Source: RZYY01 sp036794825 (GTDB lineage Bacteria; Bacteroidota; Bacteroidia; Bacteroidales; 4484-276). Taken from it: 64,000 bases of DNA. Below, piece by piece: positions 1-8,307 of the stretch. A program made the translations under genes and the position numbers. The notes under the pieces were generated by a model. It was not told the origin of the DNA. It saw only the letters and a list, made by a program, of their open reading frames with translations, and did no database searches. The stretch spans positions 62,001-126,000 of the forward strand of contig DAIRGA010000011.1 in the NCBI GenBank assembly GCA_036794825.1, written 5' to 3'. How positions within the stretch are numbered: position 1 is the stretch's first letter; the number at the start of each line of letters is the position of its first letter.

Positions 1-70
1 GAAGCGAGCAGGTAGCTTTGGTAATCTGTGTAAGCTTGGTATAAATCTTTTGAAATGCCTGAGTTTCCAT
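1..70 (-). CDS. atpB: V-type ATP synthase subunit B, N-terminal fragment
   Basis: Only the first 23 codons are inside the window. The ATG lies at 70-68 on the minus strand, 23 bases after the subunit A stop codon. The fragment begins METQAFQKIYTKLTQ and continues ITKATCSL, which fits the start of bacterial V-type B subunits as I remember them. Subunit B is the non-catalytic nucleotide-binding partner of A in the V1 hexamer. Its position directly after A matches the usual gene order. The rest of the gene lies outside the window, so domains cannot be checked. Confidence 0.8.
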   Translation of the reverse strand, partial: METQAFQKIYTKLTQITKATCSL

Positions 71-93
71 TATCTCTAATATTTTTTTGCTGT

Positions 94-1863
94 TTAAACT
101 GAGGCTGTTTGAGCCACTCTGCGCTGATCCAATAATTCTTCCAGCTGATTTTCAAATTTTTTGAATTCTTCCGACTCAAATTTGGAGTAATTCATCTGTT
201 TCAGAAGGTTGATTACCTGCCTGAAGTATTTGTTCACCTCGTCGAAGGTGTCGAAATCATACTGATCTTTAACCAGGTTGATGATGATGTTCATCATGTA
301 TTTCTGGCGGGCAATCGGTGTTGAAGAGTCAATTTCGTCAAAAGCATCCTGCTGGAGGATCACATAATCAAACACTTCGGCTTTCCAGAAGCGAAGGTGA
401 TAGTCAATAGGTACGCCGTCGTCGCCAAGGATGTTGATCTGCTCGTAGGCCTCTTTACCGCGTATAAGCAGGTTTTTGGCAAACAAAAGGTGGTTGAGCC
501 ATTCGGGTGATACATTTCCACTAAGAAATTCGATAAATTCGTCGTATTCGAGGTACTTGGAGTAGCTTTCGATGGGGTCAACCGCCGGATAACGCTTACT
601 GTCGGCACGTTGCTGAGAGAGAGCGTAGAAGCAGCGGGCTGCTTTTTTGGTTGACTCGGTAACCGGCTCCTTGAGGTTACCACCGGCCGGTGAAACAGCG
701 CCGATGAAGGTGATACTTCCTGTGGTCCCGTTAGGCAAGTAAACGAAACCAGCTCTAGAGTAGAAGTTGGAGATGATTGCCGGAAGGTCCATCGGGTAGG
801 CGTCGGGGCCGGGAAGTTCTTCCATGCGGTTCGACATTTCGCGGAGCGCCTGCGCCCAGCGTGATGTTGAATCGGCAAGGAGCAATATTTTCAGCCCCAT
901 CGAACGATAATATTCGGCGATGGTCATTGCGGTGTAAACAGAAGCTTCGCGGGCAGCTACCGGCATGTTGGAAGTATTGGCGATGATGGTGGTGCGTTCC
1001 ATCAGTTTGCGGCCGGTACGGGGGTCATCGAGTTCGGGGAATTCGGTGAAAATTTCCACTACCTCGTTGGCACGTTCGCCACAGGCTGCAACAATAATCA
1101 TGTCAGCTTCAGCATGTTTGGAGAGTGCGTGCTGTAAAACCGTTTTTCCGGTTCCGAAAGGTCCGGGAGTAAATCCAGTTCCTCCCTCAACAATAGGATT
1201 CAATGAGTCAATGCAGCGGATACCGGTTTCCATCATTTTGAAAGGACGCGGTTTTGATTTGTAAGCCCTGATAGCAAGTTTAACCGGCCATTTTTGCACC
1301 ATCGTAACCTTGTGCTGTTTCCCGTCGTTATCAACCAGGGTAGCAATTGTGTCGCTGAGGTGGTATGTCCCGTTGCTGACTATTGACTGGATCGTGAATT
1401 TTCCTTTGAACTTGAACGGAACCATAATTTTGTGAGATATCCAGTTTTCCTGCACCTCACCGAGCCACGAACCGGCTTCCACTAAATCGCCGACTTTAGC
1501 TAGTGTTTTAAACTCCCACTTCGATTCTTCATCAAGTGGTGAGGTATATTCGCCGCGCTTCAGAAATACGCTCTTCATCTTATTGAGGTCGTTCTGAAGG
1601 CCGTCAAAGTTTTTGGAAAGGATACCGGGTCCCAGCGTGGCTTCGAGCATGTGACCGGCAAATTCCACCGTGTCTCCGACTCTCAGGTTACGGGTACTTT
1701 CGAAAACCTGAACATAAGCTTTCTGTCCCAGAACTTTGATCACCTCGGCCATCAATGGCACATTGTTCAGTTTGATGAAGCAAATCTCGTTTTGTGAGAC
1801 CGGCCCATCCACCTCAACGATTACAAGATTGGCAATTATGCCAGCTACTACTCCTTTTGTCAT
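94..1863 (-). CDS. atpA: V-type ATP synthase catalytic subunit A
   Basis: Catalytic ATP-binding subunit of the cytoplasmic V1 sector, which couples ATP hydrolysis or synthesis to ion movement through the membrane. The 589-residue length is normal for the family. Residues 1-70 form the beta-barrel N-terminal domain, followed by the A-type non-homologous insert (about 80-190). The P-loop is PGPFGTGKT at about 233-241, then CGERANEVVE at about 260 with the catalytic glutamate region. LADSTSRWAQALRE and the C-terminal helical domain follow. It lies in an operon after E, DUF2764 and DUF3332 and before B. The ion carried (H+ or Na+) cannot be told because subunits I and K are outside the window. 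Confidence 0.97.
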   Translation of the reverse strand: MTKGVVAGIIANLVIVEVDGPVSQNEICFIKLNNVPLMAEVIKVLGQKAYVQVFESTRNLRVGDTVEFAGHMLEATLGPGILSKNFDGLQNDLNKMKSVFLKRGEYTSPLDEESKWEFKTLAKVGDLVEAGSWLGEVQENWISHKIMVPFKFKGKFTIQSIVSNGTYHLSDTIATLVDNDGKQHKVTMVQKWPVKLAIRAYKSKPRPFKMMETGIRCIDSLNPIVEGGTGFTPGPFGTGKTVLQHALSKHAEADMIIVAACGERANEVVEIFTEFPELDDPRTGRKLMERTTIIANTSNMPVAAREASVYTAMTIAEYYRSMGLKILLLADSTSRWAQALREMSNRMEELPGPDAYPMDLPAIISNFYSRAGFVYLPNGTTGSITFIGAVSPAGGNLKEPVTESTKKAARCFYALSQQRADSKRYPAVDPIESYSKYLEYDEFIEFLSGNVSPEWLNHLLFAKNLLIRGKEAYEQINILGDDGVPIDYHLRFWKAEVFDYVILQQDAFDEIDSSTPIARQKYMMNIIINLVKDQYDFDTFDEVNKYFRQVINLLKQMNYSKFESEEFKKFENQLEELLDQRRVAQTASV

Positions 1864-1892
1864 CTGAATGATTTCGGTTTGTTGTGAACGCT

Positions 1893-2342
1893 TTATTGCT
1901 TGAGTTTAAATGCACCTTCGGCACAGGTATAAGTCCATGCCTGATCGGTTTCGCTGTATGTAAATTCGCCGGTTTCACCTGCATTCGAGCCGGCAATTTT
2001 TTCTACCTTAATAGAGTTGTGCTCTGCTGTGAGTTTATAAAAATCATTCCCGTTGCGAACAATTTTGGTTTCGGTTTCACCTGGCGCCATGGATAGAGGG
2101 TTGCTTCCGCTCCAGAATTCAATGGTATTGAGCACTACCATGTCGGCTAAAAGGGTCAATTCATAAACAGGAATTACTACCAGCGCAAAGAAAACAAGGG
2201 CCTGTCCCCATTTTCCGCCAACTTCGCTGGTGTTCCAGTCGTAAAGTGATTTGGTGAGTTGAAACGAACCGATGCAACTTTGTTGTGAAAGCATAACGCC
2301 TGCTATGATTAAAGCTGATAAGATTGTTCTGATCTTTTTCAT
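1893..2342 (-). CDS. DUF3332-type lipoprotein-like protein inside the V-ATPase operon
   Basis: Small envelope protein of 149 residues resembling the DUF3332 family (function unknown). It starts with a signal-peptide-like stretch (residues 1-22) ending in QQSC, a weak lipobox with Cys23. Then comes the family-like IGSFQLTKSLYDWN motif, a hydrophobic segment (about 48-68) and VVLNTIEFWSGSNPL. The C-terminal half is polar, with repeated short beta-like stretches. It sits 24 bases after DUF2764 and 29 bases before atpA on the same strand, so it is probably co-transcribed with the ATPase. DUF3332 genes are usually not part of ATPase operons to my knowledge. Whether it contacts the ATPase is unknown. 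Confidence 0.8.
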   Translation of the reverse strand: MKKIRTILSALIIAGVMLSQQSCIGSFQLTKSLYDWNTSEVGGKWGQALVFFALVVIPVYELTLLADMVVLNTIEFWSGSNPLSMAPGETETKIVRNGNDFYKLTAEHNSIKVEKIAGSNAGETGEFTYSETDQAWTYTCAEGAFKLKQ

Positions 2343-2366
2343 TGCTATTGATTTATTAATGATTAA

Positions 2367-3221
2367 TTATTTCGATATTGATTGCACTGTAAATTCATCA
2401 GGCAGTTTGTAACTGCTGTCTATCTTCTTGAGTATCATTCTGAAAAGTCGTTCGCCCTCGGCGCGGTCGAGCTTCATCCAGCGTTCAACCATCTCTAACT
2501 GAATCAGGAAAGCAAGCAGCCTTTCGATTGTGAAATAGTTGAAAAATACATTGTCATCTATCCATTGCCATTTCATCATGTCAATGGCTTTTTCTCGTTC
2601 CAGGACGTTGCTGTTCTCCCATGCACCTAAAATTTGTTCTATCTCCGGGAAGTCCTGCATGAGACCGAAATCGCGGGCATTACTGCGCAGAATATTTTCA
2701 ACAACAAAATTGCTTCCGATCATCTGCTTTTGGATATCGAGCTTGAACTGACGGCAGTTAAGCGCCGTTAGCACGTTTCCCATGTTAAGCTGCAGATCAA
2801 ACCAGGCGCTTAAAAACGGATTTGGCAAAGTGATGAGGTATTCAAAAAAACGCTCTTCGAGAAGATTCTCCCAATTCTTCAAAGGCTCATCACTGTTTTC
2901 GGCCTTAAATTCGAGGATGAAATCATGTAAATAAGGAAGAATAGCCTGTGAAGGCTCTTTAACCTGCTCTTCTAAAAAATCAAGCGTGTAATTGCCTCTT
3001 GGGTCGAAATCTTCCTGGTTTTTACGTAACAGATTCAGAACGTTGATGTTGTCGTATTTTCTGAACAACTCCCTTACCAATCTGTAATCCTCAGGATGAA
3101 TATCATCTTTCCATTCCTCTTTTAGGTCGGCGGCGGTGAGTTTAACCTTTGCTTCGTCGAGTAGAAGGTCAGGCAATCCGGCTACCAGGTAGAAATATTC
3201 CCTTTTTGAATTGAATGGCAT
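2367..3221 (-). CDS. DUF2764 family V-ATPase operon protein
   Basis: A 284-residue, mostly helical soluble protein without a signal peptide or membrane segment. It begins MPFNSKREYFYLVAGLPDL and has the features of DUF2764, a family found between the E and A genes in V-ATPase operons of Bacteroidota and some other bacteria. From its place in the operon and helical character it may replace the central-stalk subunit C that links V1 to the membrane rotor; that role is inference. It starts 6 bases after atpE and was probably translated from the same message. Confidence 0.85.
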   Translation of the reverse strand: MPFNSKREYFYLVAGLPDLLLDEAKVKLTAADLKEEWKDDIHPEDYRLVRELFRKYDNINVLNLLRKNQEDFDPRGNYTLDFLEEQVKEPSQAILPYLHDFILEFKAENSDEPLKNWENLLEERFFEYLITLPNPFLSAWFDLQLNMGNVLTALNCRQFKLDIQKQMIGSNFVVENILRSNARDFGLMQDFPEIEQILGAWENSNVLEREKAIDMMKWQWIDDNVFFNYFTIERLLAFLIQLEMVERWMKLDRAEGERLFRMILKKIDSSYKLPDEFTVQSISK

Positions 3222-3227
3222 AGCCTG

Positions 3228-3842
3228 TTATGCTTCGGTGAAAAATTTCTGTGTTCTTGGACGCAGGAATTGCTTGAAGAAGTTCTCGAAATCCTTGTCG
3301 GTGAAGCTGATCTTAAAACTGCCATCCTTCGGCCCGATCCGGAATCCGCTCTTGATCCCCTCTTCAAAATCGAGGTCAAGACCTTGCTTAACATTGGCAG
3401 CCAGTTTGCTCAGCAGAAAGTCTTCGAACTGCTGACGGTCTTTTTCCGGCAGATAAAGAACCACGCCCTGGGTGGATTTGCTGATTTGTGCCCACTGCTC
3501 AACGATTTTCACAATGAGATTTTTGACAAAGTCCCTGTCGTCGAAAGTTTTACCCAATGCCTGTTCGACTGCTTTCTGATTGAGAAGGTCAGCAATTTTT
3601 TGTTTAACTGCGGTAAGCGCCTGACGCGATGACATCGAAAGTTCGTTGTGTACGTTCTTTTTCTGCTCTTCGGCTTCTGTGTTGGCTTGTTCGATGATGT
3701 GGCGGGCTTCCTTGCGGGCTTTGGTCAGGATTTCATCAGCCTCCTTCCTGGCGTGATCAATTATTTCCTGGGCCTCTTTTTTGCCTTTTTCAAGGCCTTC
3801 GTCGTAGATTTTTCTGGTTAACTCCTGAAGTTTATCATTCAT
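3228..3842 (-). CDS. atpE: V-type ATP synthase subunit E (peripheral stalk)
   Basis: Peripheral stalk subunit that holds the V1 head against rotation. It has 204 residues. Residues 1-110 are a long Lys/Glu/Ala-rich helix (EGLEKGKKEAQEIIDHARKE) typical of the stalk coiled coil, and the C-terminal 90 residues form the globular head-binding part ending in RTQKFFTEA. It is the first gene of the visible operon. A TAnnTTTGC promoter-like element lies about 30 bases upstream on the minus strand. The start ATG is the only sensible one, directly preceding the coiled coil. Confidence 0.92.
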   Translation of the reverse strand: MNDKLQELTRKIYDEGLEKGKKEAQEIIDHARKEADEILTKARKEARHIIEQANTEAEEQKKNVHNELSMSSRQALTAVKQKIADLLNQKAVEQALGKTFDDRDFVKNLIVKIVEQWAQISKSTQGVVLYLPEKDRQQFEDFLLSKLAANVKQGLDLDFEEGIKSGFRIGPKDGSFKISFTDKDFENFFKQFLRPRTQKFFTEA

Positions 3843-3870
3843 AAGATTAGAAATTTTCCCTAAACAGGGC

Positions 3871-3879
3871 GCAAAAATA
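3871..3879 (-). promoter_or_regulatory. Predicted -7 promoter element of the V-ATPase operon
   Basis: TATTTTTGC on the minus strand matches the Bacteroidota -7 consensus TAnnTTTGC, 29 bases before the atpE start. No clear TTTG -33 box is visible at the expected spacing, so the call rests on one element. Confidence 0.45.
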
Positions 3880-4093
3880 GTGTTTTCGGTTTAAGTTGTT
3901 CCATCGAATTGAATAATCCAGTAAAAAAATACTTTTGTTTCCGATGGCAATTACCTGGCCATCAGCCGCAAAAAGCTGAGATAAATATTCCTGCCCAAAC
4001 CAGCCCAATACCAGTTGATGATTTGCTAGTCCCTGTAATTTTTCCAATTTCAACCCTCTGATTTTGACCTTGAGGCCACTTTTGAAAATTGCC

Positions 4094-4101
4094 TACTTTT
4101 G
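4094..4101 (+). promoter_or_regulatory. Predicted -7 promoter element for the S46 peptidase
   Basis: TACTTTTG fits TAnnTTTG. A TTG lies 21 bases upstream, near the expected -33 spacing. It would give a leader of about 180 bases before the start codon at 4287. Confidence 0.4.
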
Positions 4102-4286
4102 TCGCCAATGATAACTACATTGTTCATTTGCGTTCACTGCCTGACTTTTTTCGAACACATTATTTTGCCCCGGCATTCATGCATAAATACTTGCAACTAA
4201 CATAAAATCAATGCTTTAATTTGATGGCATGGTAATAGCTAAATCGGATATTTTTAAATTATCAATAGATTAAACATTTACAAAGT

Positions 4287-6470
4287 ATGAAGAAGTTCTT
4301 TTCAACTCTGCTTCTGGCCGCAGTGATTGGCCTAAATTTCAGCTTTGCAACACTTCGCACCGACGAGGGCATGTGGTTGCCCATGTTTGTCGAAAGGCTT
4401 AACTGGACTGATATCCAGAAAATGGGTCTGCAGCTCTCCATCGAAGAGCTTTACAGCATCAACAATTCAAGTTTAAAGGATGCTGTTGTTGGTCTTGCCG
4501 AAGGAAGTGCCCCCAATGGTTTTTTCTGTACCGGCGAGATTGTTTCGGATAAAGGCTTGATTTTCACCAACCATCATTGTGCTTACGACGTTATCCAGAG
4601 ACACAGCTCCATCGAGCATGACTATCTCACTGATGGATTCTGGGCGATGAACCTGGCGGATGAAATTCCCAACCCGGGACTTACTGCCTCTTTCCTTGTT
4701 CGAATGGAAGATGTTACCGAAGCCGTTGTTTCGCAACTCACCGACGACATGACACCAGATCAGCGCCGCGCTAAGATCAGGGAGATTACTACACCTATCA
4801 GGGAAGCAGCTGCGGAGGATGGAAAATATGACGCGGTGGTGAAGAGTTTTTACAATGGCGCTGAGTATTATCTTTTTGTTTACCAAACTTTTAAAGATGT
4901 CCGACTTGTAGGAGCGCCCCCCTCATCCATCGGAAAGTTTGGTGGTGATACCGACAACTGGATGTGGCCTCGCCATACCGGCGATTTTGCCATTCTAAGG
5001 GTTTATTCGGCACCCGATGGCTCGCCGGCAGAGTATTCCGAGGAAAATGTGCCCCTCAAACCAAAACACCATTTGCCAATTTCGTTAAAAGGCTATGAGA
5101 AAGATGATTACGCAATGATCTGGGGATTTCCGGGAAGCACCGAGCGGTACCTGACTTCCTACGGAATCGAGTTTGCCGTGAACCAGAAAAACCCCGCAAT
5201 CATTGATGTTCTTGGCACTGTGTTAGAAACCATGAAAGTGCAGATGGACGCCGATCCCGCTATCCGCATCGAACTTGCCTCCGATTATGCCAGCCTGGCC
5301 AATGGCTGGAAATACTATATCGGGCAGACCAGAGGCTTGAAACGCCTTGATGTAAAAGGTAAAAAAGAGGGTATCGAGAAGGATTTCACTCAGTGGTACG
5401 AAAAATCCCCTGAAAATAAAGCAAAATATGGCGATGTGCTTCAAAATCTGCAGGCTGCCTACCAGAAAATGGATGGCATTGTTACCCCATTTTATTTTAT
5501 GGCCGTAGGTTCGGGAAATATTGATTTTGTCAATCTGGCACAACAAACGCTGCCATTGGATGGCATGCTCGAAAAGAAAAAGGAGAGCAAGGCGCAGATT
5601 GACCTCACCGTTGAAGCGCTTAAGGAAACCAGCAAAGAGTTCTTTGCCGGCTACAATGCTGCCATGGATCGTGACATGCTTACCGCCATGCTGGAGCTTT
5701 TCAAAAAGAGATTGACCGCCGACCAGTTACCCGATGTTTTCAACACCATTAACAAAACTTTCAAAGGAGACATCAACGCTTACGTCAGTCATGTTTTCAG
5801 CATATCAATGTTTACCAGCGCTGACCGTTACAACAAATTTCTTGCAAAACCAAGCCTCAAAGCCCTTCAAAACGATCCCGCCACCGAACTGGCAAATTCG
5901 TTCACCGCTGCTATGGGCAAATACCAGGGCGATTTTCAAATGGGTCAAGCTGAGGTGGATCGCAATATGCGTACTTTCATCGCGGGATTGCGCCAGATGA
6001 AACCTGACTTTAAATATTACCCGGATGCTAACTCCACCATGCGTTTCACCTACGGCACGGTTAAAGATTATTATCCGGCCGACGCTGTTCATTACAACTA
6101 CATCACCCGAGCCAAAGGAATTCTGGAAAAAGAAGACCCCACCAACGAAGAATTTATCGTCTCTCCTAAGCTGAAAGAACTGATTCAAAAAGGTGATTTT
6201 GGAATGTATGGAAAAGATGGCGACCTGATCATCAATTTCCTCACCACCACCGATATCACCGGTGGTAACTCGGGTAGCCCAGTGATCAACGGAAAGGGCG
6301 AGCTGATTGGGATTGCCTTCGATGGCAACTGGGAAGCCATGAGCGGCGACATCGCCTTCGAAGTCGAGTTTCAGCGCACCATTAACGTTGATATCCGATA
6401 CGTCCTTTTTGTCATTGATAAATATGCCGGCGCAAAACACCTGATTGATGAAATGACCATCGTAAGGTAA
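4287..6470 (+). CDS. S46 family dipeptidyl-peptidase, DPP7-like
   Basis: Exported serine peptidase that removes dipeptides from the N-termini of oligopeptides, a key step in amino-acid feeding of asaccharolytic Bacteroidota. It has 727 residues, normal for the family, with a signal peptide at 1-21. The catalytic His lies in TNHHC (96-98), the Asp probably in GGDTDNWMWPRHTGDF, and Ser662 in TGGNSGSPV. The residue 18 after the catalytic Ser is Gly680. In Porphyromonas enzymes Gly at this place marks DPP7 (hydrophobic P1) and Arg marks DPP11 (acidic P1), so a DPP7-type specificity is inferred. It has no T9SS tail, so a periplasmic site is likely. It is a single gene with its own terminator. Confidence 0.95.
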   Translation: MKKFFSTLLLAAVIGLNFSFATLRTDEGMWLPMFVERLNWTDIQKMGLQLSIEELYSINNSSLKDAVVGLAEGSAPNGFFCTGEIVSDKGLIFTNHHCAYDVIQRHSSIEHDYLTDGFWAMNLADEIPNPGLTASFLVRMEDVTEAVVSQLTDDMTPDQRRAKIREITTPIREAAAEDGKYDAVVKSFYNGAEYYLFVYQTFKDVRLVGAPPSSIGKFGGDTDNWMWPRHTGDFAILRVYSAPDGSPAEYSEENVPLKPKHHLPISLKGYEKDDYAMIWGFPGSTERYLTSYGIEFAVNQKNPAIIDVLGTVLETMKVQMDADPAIRIELASDYASLANGWKYYIGQTRGLKRLDVKGKKEGIEKDFTQWYEKSPENKAKYGDVLQNLQAAYQKMDGIVTPFYFMAVGSGNIDFVNLAQQTLPLDGMLEKKKESKAQIDLTVEALKETSKEFFAGYNAAMDRDMLTAMLELFKKRLTADQLPDVFNTINKTFKGDINAYVSHVFSISMFTSADRYNKFLAKPSLKALQNDPATELANSFTAAMGKYQGDFQMGQAEVDRNMRTFIAGLRQMKPDFKYYPDANSTMRFTYGTVKDYYPADAVHYNYITRAKGILEKEDPTNEEFIVSPKLKELIQKGDFGMYGKDGDLIINFLTTTDITGGNSGSPVINGKGELIGIAFDGNWEAMSGDIAFEVEFQRTINVDIRYVLFVIDKYAGAKHLIDEMTIVR

Positions 6471-6496
6471 GTCTCATCATCAACACCTTTTTTAAA

Positions 6497-6528
6497 ACTG
6501 CCCGCCAAACCGACGGGCAGTTTTTTTT
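6497..6528 (+). terminator. Rho-independent terminator after the S46 peptidase
   Basis: Perfect 8-bp stem ACTGCCCG/CGGGCAGT with a 9-base loop, followed by a run of eight T, 26 bases after the stop codon. Confidence 0.92.
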
Positions 6529-6620
6529 GGTGAACCCGTCGGAAAGCATTGAACCAAAGTAAGTTTGTCTTAAATTCGCAAAAAACGATTCGTTTAAAAT
6601 TAAAATGACTTTTGCTTAAT

Positions 6621-6704
6621 CCCGACCTTTAGGTTGGGTGCTCATGCCCAGCCAAGCAAGAGGCTATAGCCCATCATCAATGGGTTGTGAAACCGACATA
6701 TCGG
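6621..6704. repeat. Cluster of three short hairpins in the intergenic region
   Basis: Three palindromes follow each other: CCCGACC/GGTTGGG (6621-6638, one G-T pair), CCCAT/ATGGG (6670-6684) and CCGA/TCGG (6693-6704). None has a T-run, so they are not classic terminators. They resemble REP-like intergenic elements. The region also carries TGACTTTTGC at 6606-6615, one base off the -7 consensus. The next gene starts at 6765. Confidence 0.4.
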
Positions 6705-6764
6705 AATTTTGAGAACTTTGAAGCCACATTTTGCAAACATTTAAATTAAGGAGTTAATCAGGAA

Positions 6765-8168
6765 ATGAAAGAAACGCTGAAACCAAATAAAACGCTGATA
6801 ACCAATGGTTTTATAATAACTTCGGAGGATAAATTTTATGGTGATATTTTGATTGAAGGGGAAAAAATCATCCAGGTTTCGGATAAAAAGATCAATGTCA
6901 GCGCCGACGAAATTATTGATGCTAAAGGATTGTATATTATTCCGGGCGCTGTTGATCCGCACGTTCACATGGAGCTTGACACCCCGGCCGGAGCATCTTG
7001 TGACGATTTTTTCAGCGGCAGCAAGGCGGCAATTGCCGGAGGAACCACCACCATCATTGATTTTATTACCCCGGATAGGGATGAAAGATGGAAAGATGCC
7101 CTTGAAAAACGTAAAATCCTGGCTGGCAAATCGCTGGTTGATTACAGTCTGCATGCCAGCATTGTTGGCTGGAATGAGCATACTCCCGGAGAAGTTGCTG
7201 ATTTTGTTGCAAATGAGGGGATCACATCTTTCAAAATTTACATGGCTTATCAGAAAACAGTCGGCATCAACGATTCGCAATTAGCGCTGGCCATGGAAGC
7301 GGTTGGCAGGGCCGGAGGCCTGGTGATGCTTCATGCTGAAGATGATGCGATTATCAGCCATTTGAAAAGTAAGTTTATCGCCGAAGGAAAAACCTCTCCG
7401 CTGTGGCATGCCAGGTCAAGACCAGTGGAAACCGAAGCCATTGCCGTGTTGAAGGCAATCAGCTACGCCAAAATTCTCAATTGCCCGATTTACGTTGTGC
7501 ATGTTTCAGGAGCGCCAGCCATCCAGCTCATTGCGGAAGCGCAGGAATCGGGGATTAAGGTTTTGGCCGAAACCTGCCCGCAATACCTGCTGCTTGATGA
7601 GAGCCTTTATGACCAGCCATTTGAGAAATCGGCGAAATATGTGATCAGTCCTCCGCTGAGAGGCAGTTTTGATCGCTGGAAGCTATGGAAAGCTTTGAAA
7701 GACAAAACGATAAGCGTAGTTGCAACCGATCATTGCCCCTTCAATCTGCATGGTCAAAAGTCGGCGGGAGTGGAGGATTTTACCCTGATTCCCAACGGCG
7801 CCGGAGGTATTGAGCACAGGCCGGGACTGCTTTTTAACTTCGGCGTACTTAATGACCGGATAACTTTGAACGAATGGGTAAATCTCATTTCAACCCATCC
7901 GGCCAGGATATTTGGCCTCAGCCATAAAAAAGGCGATTTGAAACCGGGACTTGATGCCGATGTCGTTCTTTGGAACCCTGCACAAAAAAAGATCATCTCC
8001 ACAGCAAACCATCATCAGCGCTGCGATTCAAACATTTACGAGGGATTTGCCATAAAAGGAGTTGCGCAAACGGTTTTCAGTAAAGGGAAAAAAGTGTTTG
8101 ACAGCGATCATTTTTTTATTGATGATGCAATGGGTAATTTCCTGAAGCGAACACCACCGGTTCTATGA
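6765..8168 (+). CDS. Dihydropyrimidinase / D-hydantoinase-like amidohydrolase
   Basis: Cytoplasmic zinc amidohydrolase of the cyclic amidase group, which opens the ring of dihydropyrimidines or hydantoins. It has 467 residues. Metal ligands are visible: H66 and H68 in VDPHVHME, a probably carboxylated K157 in SFKIYMAY, H190 in MLHAED, H246 in VHVSGA and D322 in TDHCPF. Residues 1-60 and 380-450 form the small beta domain of the urease-like fold. No other pyrimidine catabolism gene is next to it, and it lies alone between a terminator and a promoter. It could act on another cyclic imide or amide; the substrate cannot be read from the sequence. Confidence 0.88.
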   Translation: MKETLKPNKTLITNGFIITSEDKFYGDILIEGEKIIQVSDKKINVSADEIIDAKGLYIIPGAVDPHVHMELDTPAGASCDDFFSGSKAAIAGGTTTIIDFITPDRDERWKDALEKRKILAGKSLVDYSLHASIVGWNEHTPGEVADFVANEGITSFKIYMAYQKTVGINDSQLALAMEAVGRAGGLVMLHAEDDAIISHLKSKFIAEGKTSPLWHARSRPVETEAIAVLKAISYAKILNCPIYVVHVSGAPAIQLIAEAQESGIKVLAETCPQYLLLDESLYDQPFEKSAKYVISPPLRGSFDRWKLWKALKDKTISVVATDHCPFNLHGQKSAGVEDFTLIPNGAGGIEHRPGLLFNFGVLNDRITLNEWVNLISTHPARIFGLSHKKGDLKPGLDADVVLWNPAQKKIISTANHHQRCDSNIYEGFAIKGVAQTVFSKGKKVFDSDHFFIDDAMGNFLKRTPPVL

Positions 8169-8181
8169 TTCGGATTTAGCT

Positions 8182-8190
8182 TAATTTTGC
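8182..8190 (+). promoter_or_regulatory. Predicted -7 promoter element for the PASTA operon
   Basis: TAATTTTGC matches TAnnTTTGC, 13 bases after the dihydropyrimidinase stop and about 118 bases before the PASTA gene. A weaker variant with a longer T-run lies at about 8259. Confidence 0.4.
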
Positions 8191-8307
8191 ACGCAAACCG
8201 CTGATAATGGCCAATTGCATGAGATGGCAATAATAATAAGGCTTTGCAGTTAATTAGGTAGTTTTTTTGCGGTCAGTTTTTTGTTTTTCAATCAATCGGC
8301 AATCTGA

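Larger units (their letters stand above)
3843..4286. other. Divergent intergenic region between the V-ATPase operon and the S46 peptidase
   Basis: About 440 bases between two divergent genes. It holds a -7 type promoter element for each side (3871-3879 minus and 4094-4101 plus). A 68-codon minus-strand frame with a TTG start (3847-4053) has fair codon use but contains the atpE promoter and has no recognisable match, so it is not called. No tRNA or strong hairpin was seen. Confidence 0.5.

Noticed and set aside
3847..4053. A 68-codon minus-strand frame before atpE
   Set aside because: It needs a TTG start, contains the predicted atpE promoter and matches no family I know.
5805..6440. A 211-codon minus-strand frame
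   Set aside because: Opposite the catalytic part of the S46 peptidase; a shadow frame.
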